Positions 27,406 through 38,709 of a DNA stretch of 64,000 nucleotides are shown one piece after another. The notes under the pieces were generated by a model, which was not told the DNA's origin, did no database searches, and worked only from the letters and a program-made list of their open reading frames with translations. Position 1 is the stretch's first letter. The number at the start of each line of letters is the position of its first letter. The position numbers were made by a program, and so were the translations under genes. Origin of the DNA: Pelecanus crispus. Lineage: Eukaryota; Chordata; Aves; Pelecaniformes; Pelecanidae. Where the stretch lies: assembly GCF_030463565.1 (NCBI RefSeq), contig NC_134676.1:3396001-3460000 (forward strand), given 5' to 3'.

Positions 27406-28074
27406 ACTGCATAGCAGTGATGATTTTACTAGCTAATTCCTTGGTTGCTCTTCCCTTGTTTTAAATATGGAAAACCAGTAGTTTTTGCTCCCACTCCCAG
27501 TCTTCTGCCAATGCAGACCAGTTCACTGCCTTAGTGAAGAGCTGATCATACCTGCAGGTGACAAATAGCCAGCAAACAGCAGTGGGTAAACTGGTTAAGT
27601 AAAGAGAAAAGTGTTATTTTCTTGTGATGCTGAAGCAGGCTCCATCATGACCAAGCCATTGGGAAAGTTTCTTGTGTTTAAAAATGCAGAGTGAGGGTTT
27701 GGCACTATTAATGCTGGGCTCCCTGCTGCTGTACGGCAGATTTTGGTCAAAACAACCCTGTTCGTTCCTTTAAGGAGATGATGATTTTGGTAGATAAAGG
27801 CAGTATATCAATGTAAGATGTTGACTTTGGAAAGGTCTCTTTATGCTATGTAGATTGAAATTGATAAAACTTTCAGTGCTGTTCCCAGTACCCATAAAGA
27901 AGATTTTAAGGGGGTTGTAATTTTGGTGAGATGAAGGAATCTTGATTAAATTCCAAAAAAATCAGCTATTACATCCCCATCTTAGGTGTTTAAGTTGGAT
28001 CTAAAATTTCACCTTAGGCATTTAAGTTAGATCTAAAATTTTGCTGTTGTAAGAGCTGAAGAGTTGACTCTTGA

Positions 28075-28094
28075 TTTTTTTTTTTTTTTTTTTT
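28075..28094 (+). repeat. Poly-T run
   Basis: 20 uninterrupted T ahead of the SINE-like element; followed by TTAAGGTAAAAAGG. Confidence 0.85.
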
Positions 28095-28174
28095 AAGGTA
28101 AAAAGGACCAAGACCTCAGTATAGACATTGCAAATGAGTTATCAGAGGTAATTGCTTTTTTTATCACTGTGTAT

Positions 28175-28319
28175 AGAGATAGCTAGATGGATATTTTGGC
28201 TCCGCAGACCGTACTCCACAGGATGTTCACAGGTTCAATCCCTGCTCACTGCAAGGGGGGTGGGCTCGATGATCTCTCAAGGTCCCTTCCAACGCAAAGC
28301 ATCCTATGATTCTATGATT
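28175..28319 (+). mobile_element. Possible tRNA-headed SINE with CR1 tail
   Basis: The 5' part has an A-box-like segment (GATAGCTAGATGGATA) and, about 50 bp on, a perfect B-box match (GGTTCAATCCC), as in tRNA-derived SINEs. The 3' part is a CR1 tail (GGCTCGATGATCTCTCAAGG, then TTCCAACGCAAAGCATCC and two ATTCTATG-like units). tRNA-headed, CR1-tailed SINEs are known from passerines (TguSINE1). The head is diverged and the A-to-B spacing somewhat long, so a plain CR1 remnant remains possible. The CR1 tail itself is secure. Confidence 0.5.
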
Positions 28320-31193
28320 TAGAGAAGGTGCATGCATGCACCTTCCCCCTTCTACCGTGCTGGGGGCTGAGCACACATGGTTCCTGCAGCCACATGCTCC
28401 AAAACTCATCCCAAAGTGTGCTGCTGTTTCTTCTTCATTCTTCCAGCCTGATTTCCATACTTGTCAGTGAGGTCTAAGGGCAAAGAAGCAAGAGTATGTG
28501 CTTCTTCCTGTCATCATTGGTTGTTTGGGGAGTTCCCTCGAGTTTTTATGCTCTGTCCCATACGCAGAGAGCCCCGGCCAAGGGCAGGACCCCTTCGTGG
28601 TGGGAGGGTGACAAGCACATGGTAGGAGGCACTCCTCACCCCGTGAGGCTCTTGGAACTCAAAGCACCTTTTTAGTAACCTGAACTTGCTGATTTTCATG
28701 CCAAAGGTAGGGCTTACAGCAGTTTGAGGTCTGTTCCAGTGTCCTCTCACTTTACTTGGGCCAGTTTTTCCAGGAGGTGTGAGAAAGAGGTCATGGGAAG
28801 GTTGACTTAAAGTCCAGGTTCTGTGCAACAGGTGAGTGTAGACTTGAGAAGAGGATTTATCTACAGATCTAGAAATCCAAGACCAAAATTCCTGTGTATG
28901 TAGAAACTCCTGTGCAAAACCTGTGTTTCTTGTCTCTTGATAAGTGAAAGCATCAACCACATAGTCCATAAAATGCCAAGTTCTGGCAGCAGCACTTGCA
29001 AACGTGCTGGAGAACTGGTCTGGGGCCTCACGCTTAGGTATGATATGGTCCCCTCTGCCATAGGAAAGAGCTTTTTTGCAGGGAGTATTACCATCTTAGA
29101 CTTGGTTTCTGGGTGTTTTGAAGAATAAGGGACACAGTAACAGCAGATGACAAAGGGGAGGTCATCAAGGGACAAGCCGGGGGAGCACATCCTCTGCATG
29201 GCTGGGTGCATCCTTTGAAGACAGCCCTTCGGGAGAGCCTGCTCTGCTCCCACCTGCTTCCTTTGGCACCCGTACACCTCAGAAGTACTCAGCTGCGTTA
29301 TTTTAGGACCCTGAACTGACCGTAAAGGCCAATATGGATAAGACCAGACGTGTTGTCGCAGGCAGAGAAAAATGCTTTATCTGTGGTCTTACTACACAAA
29401 TTCTTCCTTCGGACTCTTTTGTGTCTTTGCCCTCTCTGGATGTTCTGTGTGATTAGAAAGTGGTTGAGCAGGATAATGGATGAAATCCATTTTCCTAACT
29501 CTTCCTTGCTTATTTTGCAATGCTAGCTGTACTCAGAGAGCATTCCAGGAATGCCAAGGGTCTGCAGAAAGTTACTCCCCTCCTAGTCGCAGTCTGTCGC
29601 CACTTTGGCTTGCAATCTGACAGCAAATGGCCCCTCCGATTTGATGCACCCTAGCCTGAACACCCCCAAACTGGAGGTGCTTGGGGAATGCATCCCTCTG
29701 CTGCTACCCAAGTGGTCTGGTCATGGATGGTTTTACTCCATGGGAGTTGCAGGATTAATAAGGGACCTCAGCAGCAATGTTGTCTTTCTGGTGTGCTCCC
29801 TTGAGGGTGCAAGTAACATGCTGGGGACCAGACTGTAGCCAGAAGCTGGGAATTCAGAGCTACCACTTGATGATGCAACATCAGGGACTATCTCTTCTGC
29901 AGACTTCAGTGAGATGGGAGCTCTGATAACATTCTCCTACTGTGGAAGAAGGTGCAGTTGCCAAAGTAAGCATGCCTTTTATTCACCCTTGGTCAACACT
30001 GGTCCTTGATGTCACGTGTAGGGTTGAGAGGGCGTCTTTCTGCTTATTCTAACCTGTGCTTACACACAACCATGTACAGGATTGCCACATGGGTAGCTGG
30101 GGTCACACTTGGCACGTCATAAGACATCCCTCAGTAGCCTTCATACATTCAACATCGCCCTGTGTTTGCTGTGGATCTGCAATATAATTGTCTTAAGCCA
30201 TCAGACTTTCAGCTCGAAGAAAGAAACCACAAGCTCAAGATGGGGCTGACGTAAATGTTTGTCTTTTTAACTAGATTTCACCCTTGAAAATCACCTTCAG
30301 CCAGGCTGGTTTGCTGGTTACATCCTTTCCCACCTCCCAAGCCTCAACAAGCAGCTCATGTCTAGACTTGAAGCACTTTCACCTGTAATTGTGGACAGGA
30401 GGCGCAGCGAGTTATGGGCATGCTGTTGAGGGATTTCTGGGCTCAAGACCTGGGCAGGCTTCAAGCATCCTGCAGGAGCAGAGACCAGCAACCTCAGAGT
30501 CTGGTTTCGGCAGTTTGCCGAGGGGTTTATAGCCTATTTGGTATGTCTGGGCTAGTCTGTGACCTTAAGGTTGTCCTTAAGTATCCGTGCTGATGACCAA
30601 CCTTGGATCTACTTTGCTGTTCTGTGCTATAACCAGAGAGCCTTTCTGTGGTCAGCCAGCCAGTCAAAATATTGTATCTGTGATTGCTTCAGCGTCATCT
30701 CTAGAGACTCTGGATAGTCAACAGGAGTCCGGTAGCCAGGAGGGAGATGCTTGGTGTGCATTTTGCAATAGATCAGCTCTAATTGCAACGGGTACAGAGA
30801 CCATCTGCAGTTTAACAAGCACTGTGAGGTTTTGTTGGCTCCTGTGACCTTCCCTGGACCTTTCTGCCATGGGGTGGTGGATCCATTTGGAGCAAAATTC
30901 AAGTTAACAGCTCCTAAAATCTACAACCCACTGGGCCCCAATGGCTCCATGTTAACAATTTTTTTTTTTTTCCCCCAAAAGCAGGATGAAAACGCTACAT
31001 CAGTACATGCCCAAACCTGGACTCAGTCCTTTTGCTTTGTTTCTTGAGCTCAGTCACATTAAAGCTATGGGATGGGACGTTCTAGGCAGAGCAGTCTGGG
31101 TAAGATGGCACAAACAGCCTCCTGGTTTGTTGGAGCAACAAAGTGCTGTTGAAGCTGCGTAAGGAGGTAGCTCAGTGGGAATAAAAAAACAGA

Positions 31194-31213
31194 TTTTTTT
31201 TTTTTTTTTTTTT
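31194..31213 (+). repeat. Poly-T run
   Basis: 20 uninterrupted T after AAAAAACAGA. Confidence 0.85.
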
Positions 31214-31605
31214 GCTTCTTTCTTAAATGAAAAGCTTTTTAATGGAAGTTAAAAGCTGATTCAGCAAAACTGGGAGAAAACAACACAGCAGGAATTTAAA
31301 AAAAAAACAGTTTCTGTTTGTCAGCCACAGAATAGAACAACATGCATCTTTGTTTGAAGACCAGATTATGCGGGAATAAAATAATAAATAAAAGGGCTGC
31401 TGAATGGGGCTGACATAGTGTGCCTTCTGAAGGATACTGAATTAATAAGAGGAATAAATCATCCTTGGTTTACAAACAAACACTTGCTCGTGTGCCCATC
31501 TCCCAAGGTGTAAATCAGCCCCTGCTTGCCTCTGACAGGGAGCAGCTGTTTAAGTTCTCCAGGCCAGATCTGGAGCTGGTGTAAAGCAGGTGCTGCAGGT
31601 GGCTT

Positions 31606-31635
31606 AAAAAAAAAAAAAAAAAAAAATTTTTTTTT
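31606..31635 (+). repeat. Poly-A followed directly by poly-T
   Basis: About 21 A then 9 T; a perfect A/T snapback at the junction. Confidence 0.85.
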
Positions 31636-33496
31636 ATTTTGAGTGAGCAGAGAGCAAAGCTCTGCTGTTGTACAACCACCGCGGATCACCCTTGAGCATG
31701 GCAAGGAGCCTGGCTGGGGGAGGGCCTAGTCCTTCACCTCAAATTCTCAAACTGGCCACAAATTTAGGTAAGGGCAGGATACAATCGTATGATTGCCAGC
31801 TGATGATAGCTTAGAAGCACATGGGAGGAGAGGTCTCATCACATATGTCCTTCCCAAGTTGCTGATACGACAGCAGAGCACAGGGGCCAGCACTACAACA
31901 CCAGCTTATCTCGGGCACTTTCCAGGAAAGGTTGCTCTTGCCATGAGTAGTAGTATTTCTTCTGGATACTCAAGCCAGGATCCATAAAGAGACTGAGGAG
32001 GGAGCCCTGTAAATGCCTTTGACATTCAGGAGGTGCTGTTTGGCTCCTGTAGCATCTTCCAGCAAGGGGGGGCTAATACTTGGCAAAGAGGCTTGACCTT
32101 TGGTGGCCTCCACCGTGGCTGGGTGCATCGTGCCTGCTGCTGTTATCACAGCTCCTGGTGGGTACTTCCAGACCACTTGGAAGGCATTTGTTGTGTTGGC
32201 TTTACAAGGTGGACAAACCTTATAAAATCATTTCCCCGATCTCAGCCACTTTGGTGTGAGGCTCTGGAGGTGCAGGGACATGGGAGCCCATGTACAGACT
32301 GTCCACTCGCTAAGGCAATGTCATTGCCCATCTCATCCTGCGTGGTACTGGGGCTATGAGCGGGGTTTCTGCTCCAGGGCAGGAGAAACTCATCCTCAGG
32401 TACTTCAAAGCTTGTCCTAGATGCTCTTTTATACTTGGTTATTCAGCTAAGGAAGGGGAGAGGGCTCAAAGTCTTCCAGGAGCTACACCTGGGGGAACTG
32501 AGCACATGGGAAGGAGACGAGGAGGAGCTCAGGATGCTGGCTGAGCTTTGGAGCGAGCTGAAATGTACATTGTCCTTGGCTGAGCTCTGTGCTGTGAGGT
32601 TGCTTCTCAGCCATGGTGTTGGGAAGAACATCCTGGGTAGTGACATGTTGGTGGATGTGTTGGGGGTGGTTAGGTTGAGCCAGGTTGATGGAGCATAACT
32701 TCATGGTGCAAAGGGGTTAGTAAGAGAGTGAGTAATGGGAAACAGAGAAGGTGGAAGGAAAAGACTGAGAAAGAGGTGGGCTTGGGCTTGGGGGTCAGTG
32801 GGGGAGTTGTCCCCAGGGGTGACCCCAGCCATGGCACTGCTGGTGAGATTGCACCGGCAGCCACTGGGGTTTTTAATTCTCCAGCTAATAGCTGGGCATA
32901 GGCATTGAGCCTTTGGAGGACAAGCGTGGGCTCACCGTTTCTCCAAATGTAGGCAGCAGTGGAAGAGGATGATTCTTTTAAAGCTTGGCAGAAAAAGCAA
33001 TGAGGAAAACTGGTATGGATCTACTGGGGAGAGGCAGTGGCTTGTAGGTGGGAGCCAGCCCCAGGAACGGGCTGCAGGAACATGGGTGCAGGTTGACTTT
33101 CACAAGCTGCAAGGTGAGAGGAGTTGTGATTATGCAGAATTAACTAAAAAAATTGTCTTCTATATGGCTTCTGGAAACTAATGATGAACAGCAGAGCTTG
33201 GCTTTGGTTCCAGTGGCCTGTACAGGATATGACTTGAATTAACATAGTCTTCATCAAAATGTTTTGGGTTGTTTTTTTTTTTTAACACACAGTTTTGGTA
33301 TAAGTGGAGGAGTGGAAAGTCTTTCTGGGTACTTTCCGCTGTCCCAGTTATTTCCAGTATTAGTGATTATTATCTTAAGGAGATAGTGTATATTTAAATA
33401 CCCTAAACCTATTTAACCTATTTGATTTTGTCCTCGCCTCCCCCCACTACTTAATAACTTGTACTAGGACAAGAAGAAAAGGAAACACAGATGCTT

Positions 33497-33544
33497 CTTT
33501 TTTTTTTTTTTTTTAACTTCCCCCCCCCCCCCCCCTTTTTTTTT
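33497..33544 (+). repeat. Homopyrimidine T/C/T block
   Basis: A T-run, TTAACTT, a C-run of about 16 and another T-run. Long C-runs are rare and this one is flanked on both sides by T-runs. Confidence 0.9.
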
Positions 33545-36500
33545 CCTTGATCATTTGACAGCGTTTCATTTATACGATCAGGTTCATTGCTTCTCCCACA
33601 TAGTTGGCAGGTTTTCTCCAGTTATTTCTCATGGCCTTCCAGTGTGGAAGGGGAAACAACTTTAAGGAACACTAGAATCACGTTACAGAGCAGCCAAAGT
33701 TAATTGAGGATCTTTGGACCAAACTGAAAAACCGGAGCTTCTTTTGGCTCAGCTTTGTAAAGACGCACTAGATATAAAGTTCACCGTGTCCTGTTAAGTA
33801 GCTGTTGGCCAGAACGCAGAATCGGTCTAGGTCAGGGCTTTGATGTTACTGGAGCTGGCTTGGAGGCAGCATGTGGCTTGGACTTCAGACAGGAATTTAG
33901 GCCAGTAACTGAGGATGATGGGAAGAAGAAACAGGGGGAAAAAAATGTGTGTGAAGTTTAATTTTTCTAAATTTACGCCTTTTGCAACCAGTCTTGCAAA
34001 CCGCAGAGCGTGATCCTCATCTAGGCTTTTGAGCAACAGGTTGGCTTCTGTCACCTCCCTGGACCAGCATGTCTCCATGGGTTAAAACCCACCAAACTTC
34101 TGCTGAAGTCCAAGGAAAAACTCCTGCAGATTTCAAAGAGAACCCAGCTAGAAGACTTGTGCATGTGCTTAGCTGCGTTCGTTGTGCCTATCCTACCGAG
34201 CAGTGTCCTGGCGTGTGAACTTGAACTTGTGCGGAAATGGGAGCTCTTGAGACGAGAACTCTGGAGCGACTGCCTTCTCAGCCAGGAGGAAACTTCGCAG
34301 ACACAACTTGCAGAAAAGTTGACATGCCCCTGCTTTGCTTACTGAAATTATTAAGGCAAATATGTACAATGTGTAAATGTGCTGCTTCTTTCCCAAGAGT
34401 AGATGTTCTACCGTGACAGCCATTAGGCGTGTCCTTCTCTCCATCTTAATTTTCAGTTTCCTTCACCTTCTAGCATATTTTCTGGGGATGGGGTTTTAGA
34501 CTGTATTAGACCAGGTTGAACAAGTAGAAGAAAGCTTCAGTAAGTGAAAGAAACTCTTCAACTATTTTTCCATGCATGAAAACTGTCCGGAAGAGAAGAC
34601 CGTGCACCCTTCTGGTGTGCGTGCTGAGCAGTTATCCAAGGTCAAGGTATCTGGGCTTTGTCTCTGTCACTGACTCGTGGACCTCTCTTAAGGCAAAGCT
34701 GTTAATCGTGGTGTGCTCTTGGTTGATTTTGTTGTGTTTGAATTTAGTTATCTGCATGCTAACGCATCAAGGATTGCAGCCTTGCCTGATCACAGAAAGG
34801 AGAGCTGTGCTGCTCTCGCTCCCAGGCTTCCTTGGTTTGTGCTCCAATATTATTCACAGCAGTGTAGGTTAGTGAGGACTATCAGGTGGATTTGTGTTCC
34901 TCAGCAATAAAGTCAATGCTAATAAACTCTTTCTATAGAGAGCAGCAAGCTTTCGTAATAGCCTTAGTCATCTGTAAGCCAGCCAGATCCACCGTCCTGA
35001 AATATAGAGAGAAGTGTCAAGTTTTATTATCCAACTGATACTTTGAGATCTGTCATTGGAAGTTCTCTCTATTGCAATGAATGAATAATATATAATCCGG
35101 CTTTTCTATGGGTGTTTCTTTACTGGGTTCTTCAAGAACCGACAGATTTGGCTCTTTCACAGGGAGCTGCAGAGCAAGGATGATCTTCTCGTTAACATCT
35201 GCAGATTTTATGGCATGGGAGTAAGATTGTTTGAGTATACTTGCTTAGCTCCAGCTAGGCTGAATATGGCCTTTCTCTTCATAATTTGGTAGGATACATC
35301 TGTTTTCAGCTGAAAACAGGATATGGAAAGCCATATGGAAGGGAGGGGGGAAAAAAATCAACCAGATTTGCCTTAAGGTTTGGTCCAAGTCTTTTGTGAG
35401 CTCTTACTTTGTCTGAGCTGGTCTGCCTGTTTGCAGTAATTAGGACAGCTGGCTAGGAGAGGTGGAACAGCATGGCCTGGAAAGCCTTACTTTTATTGGT
35501 CCCTTTTCCTCATTTTTCAGTCTTATTACTAGTTATGTCGGAGGAAAAGGATTCTGAGCGTTTGCACTTTGGGTCTTCTTTATACGGTTTGCTGTAGACA
35601 ACATAAACTTTTGTGAAACAGCTGCAAAACAACCTGGAGCAGAAGGGACGGAGATAGGAAAAAACCAATAATCGAGCAATAAAAAGTGATCTGATTTTTG
35701 TTTTAAACTTGGGTCAGCTCTGGGTCAAGCTGCTTTATCCATCCCTCTGGGCAGCATGAGGTCTCCCGATGCTTTTTCATGGACTTGCAAAAGTTGCCAC
35801 GTTCTTTGTGTTTGCTGCTGGGCTGGACAGGATTGCCGGGAAGGCAATGAGCTGTATAATTTATGTTGGAATGTCAGCATCCAAACAGGCGTAAAATTAC
35901 AACTCGTTATCGCGGTCCGAGGAGCAGGATCTTCTTGGGTTTCTTGGACAGTTGCAGTCATCTTTCCGTGAGGCTGCTTTTGGGGACTGCTGGAAAGCTT
36001 TACCTGGTGGAGTGGGGCTGCCTCGTTATTTCGGCACGGGAGGCCAGCGAAGAATGGTGCTGTTCTTGTTCCTGAAAGGACTGGCTGGTCTTTCTCTTCC
36101 CAAACACAGCTGTTGTGTTGAATTTATTCTGCCCAGATTTTTGTAGCTTGGAAACTGTCTACGTGCGACAGGCGGTACCTCCCGTGTCACGGGCTTCTGC
36201 TGTCCAAGCCGCAATCTTACAGCACCGGCTGAAGGGAAGGGGCGGTGTTACGCTGAGAAAGGGGGGAGAAGCAAATTCTAGACTTTGCTTTCAACTTACC
36301 TTCAAAAGCAGGGATGCGGGGGTGTACCTGGAGACACTGCCCGGTTGCCGCTGCTCGCGGGAGCTGGTGCTTGCCCTCGGATGTTGGGGCAGCCCCGGGT
36401 GGGGGGTGAGGAGGGTTGTAAAGCATTCCCTGTGCGGGCTGTACTGTTTCTCTGGAGACACAGCCTGACCTTTGGTGGGATCTGAATGGAGTGGCTGTGA

Positions 36501-36774
36501 AAAAGCGATCCCAAATAAATCTGGGGGAGGGAGAGGGATGCCAGGTGGCTGAGAGCACAGCGGTCAGCCCCATGGCAGGTCCAGCCTGCAGCCTCAGCCC
36601 TGCCTGGCACAGATTTCGGGGGGGTGCCTGCTGTGCCAATCCTAAATTCATTAAAGACTCGAGAAAAACGGCCCCTTCTCTTTGTTTTTTCACTTGTCTA
36701 AGGCACAATCAAACTCATAACTGTGGGGAACTGTGCAGGGATGCGCACTGATGTGCCAGGAGGTGTGAACAAGC

Positions 36775-37041
36775 GATAGGATGAGAGGAAACGGCCTCAA
36801 GTTGCACCAAGGGAGGTTTAGATTAGATATTGGGAAAAATTTCTTCACAGAAAGGGTTGTCAAGCACTGGAACAGGCTGCCCAGGGAGGTGGGGGAGTCC
36901 CCATCCCTGGGGCTATTTAACAGACGTGTAGATGTGGTGCTTAGGGACATGGTTTAGTGGTGGACTTGGTAATGTTAGGTTAATGGTTGGACTTGATGAT
37001 CTTAAAGGTCTTTTCCAACCTAAATGATTCTATGATTCTGT
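36775..37041 (+). mobile_element. CR1 3' end fragment
   Basis: Includes the end of the CR1 reverse-transcriptase reading frame (TTAGATTAGATATTGGG, CACTGGAACAGGCTGCCC), the TTAGTGGTGGACTTGG 3' UTR block, and the tail TTTTCCAACCTAAATGATTC with two ATTCTATG units. About 270 bp. Coding part decayed. Confidence 0.94.
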
Positions 37042-38303
37042 GTTAGCCTCAATACATGGGGCAGCAGGAGTGATGCATTTGGGAGCCCACATTTGCTGTG
37101 TGAAGGGCCAGATGCCTGGAGGGGGATGCCCATGGATGTGAAAAAGCTTCAGCCTGTTCCTCGTCTCTTGTGAGCTTCTATTCTTCACCCTTTTCCTTGT
37201 AGAGAGCAGCTGGATGTGAAAGGGGCCAGCACCTGCTTGTCCTTGCAGGAGATTCATCCTGCAAGAGGCACCAGCCCTTGCGCTGCAGCTGTATCCAAGG
37301 GGTAGCCTGTAAAAACTGAGTCCCAAATGGCTGGACACATTGCTTCTCTGGTTTAACTGGGCCTGCGTTGCTTGCAGGAGCGCTGCAGCTGCAGTGCTGT
37401 GGTCCTGTAGCCCATTGCTGCTACAGGAAGGGATCTCAAACCAAAATAAGCAGCCATGCATGTCAATGACTTCTGGTATCGGTGTCCCCCCACCTTTGCG
37501 CAGGGTGGAAGGCAGCCCCACAGGAATACAGCAGGAAAAAAAAAAAGGCCAGCTCTGGGGTGCAGAATAAGTAGGGGCCCTACAAGCATCAAAGAGGCTC
37601 CCCATCACTCTGCTGAATCTACAAAGGTAGTTTTCCTTGCAGTCCACCATTGCTGGGCTTTTCATAGGAAAAGGTTAACTGGGTAATTTCATATAAATCT
37701 TCCATGGCTTGGAGGTGTTTACTTTGTTTGCAAAGTCCTTCTGTTGCCACTGGATTTGTGCCACCAGTTTGTGTCGGGGATAGGCAAAGCACAGAGAGGT
37801 TTCCTTAAATTTGATGGCGTGGCTGCTGGGAAGAGCTGGGAAAACCTCAGTTAGTGATCAGATTCAGGCAAGTTTTCTTAAAAGTACTCACTAATGGGCT
37901 AACTATTGAAGTCAGGCAAAGGCGAAGCATTTCAGGGACAAAAAAAAAAATGACATTCAGTGGAAGAAGAAAGCATTAATGCAGGAAGTCAACAGAGAAG
38001 AGGGATTTTGTCCTAACTTGTCCTGGCTAGCCTGGCACAGCAGCGATGGCCTTTCTAGAATCCACTACATTCACTGCAATAGCCCTGGAGAGCAAGTAAC
38101 ACAAAATCTTGCTTTCCCCCAGCCAAAAGCAGTAATGGATTTGCTATAGCTGAAAGAAAACAGGGTGTGGAAGGAAAGGTTGATGGTTTTGGTAGTCTCC
38201 CCTTGCTTGAGTATGTGTCAGAGCCAGTGTGGGGAAGGGGCAGACAGAAAACCCCTCTATTGCTACCCAGACAGGGAGTTCTATTTTGTAATACTTACTC
38301 TGC

Positions 38304-38343
<40 letters not shown>

Positions 38344-38709
38344 GGGCTGTTGAAATCACGGTCTCACTGCTAGGCTAAAGCTAGATGTAAACCTGTGATG
38401 TTGTACGATGGGCATCTCGGGAGCTGCAACATGTGAGCAGATATAGAGTGACTTTGGTCCGTTCCTGAAGATACTTGGTGCTGCATGGGTGGAGGGAACA
38501 AGCCTAGCTTGGCAACGCAGCCTGGAGAGGACCTGGAAGGAGGGTGCTGGATAAGGGCACCTACTTGCCAGCACCTACCTGGCTGCTGCTCTGCCTTCGT
38601 GTCCTCTTTTTGCTGGTCTCGGTGACCTGCAGAAGAGGGACGAGATGGCTGTGTGCTGTTTTTCCGGCAAGGCACGTCAAAGCTTGTGGTAGGTCAATAA
38701 GAAGACTTC
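37042..38709. other. Block between a CR1 and the LIPG 3' end, no gene recognised
   Basis: The 211-codon minus frame (37665-37030) runs into CR1-flanking DNA and resembles no family. A 33-base A-run lies at 38.3 kb. Confidence 0.55.
38305..38337 (+). repeat. 33-base poly-A run
   Basis: The longest homopolymer in the window, following CTCTGCC. No AATAAA in the usual place just before it and no obvious upstream retrocopy, so probably a simple repeat. Confidence 0.9.

Larger units (their letters stand above)
26614..28174. other. Intergenic block, no gene recognised
   Basis: Unique AT-leaning DNA with T-runs at 27.39 and 28.08 kb, and a local duplication of TAAGTTRGATCTAAAATTT near 27,990-28,040. 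Confidence 0.6.
28320..36774. other. Intergenic block, no gene recognised
   Basis: No known gene. Overlapping minus frames of 138-151 codons at 28.5-29.3 kb resemble no family and lack splice context. Homopolymers at 31.2, 31.6 and 33.5 kb. Purine-rich sequence at 32.4-32.8 kb. Confidence 0.55.

Noticed and set aside
28514..29277. Overlapping minus frames of 151 and 138 codons
   Set aside because: Different frames, no recognisable domain, no splice consensus at the edges. Ordinary for random open frames in moderate-GC DNA.
37030..37665. 211-codon minus frame
   Set aside because: No family resemblance, abuts a CR1 element, and competing plus-strand frames are equally open.
38305..38337. Poly-A run as the tail of a processed pseudogene
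   Set aside because: No upstream coding remnant or AATAAA at the right distance and no target-site duplication seen. Processed pseudogenes are rare in birds because CR1 does not use poly-A priming.
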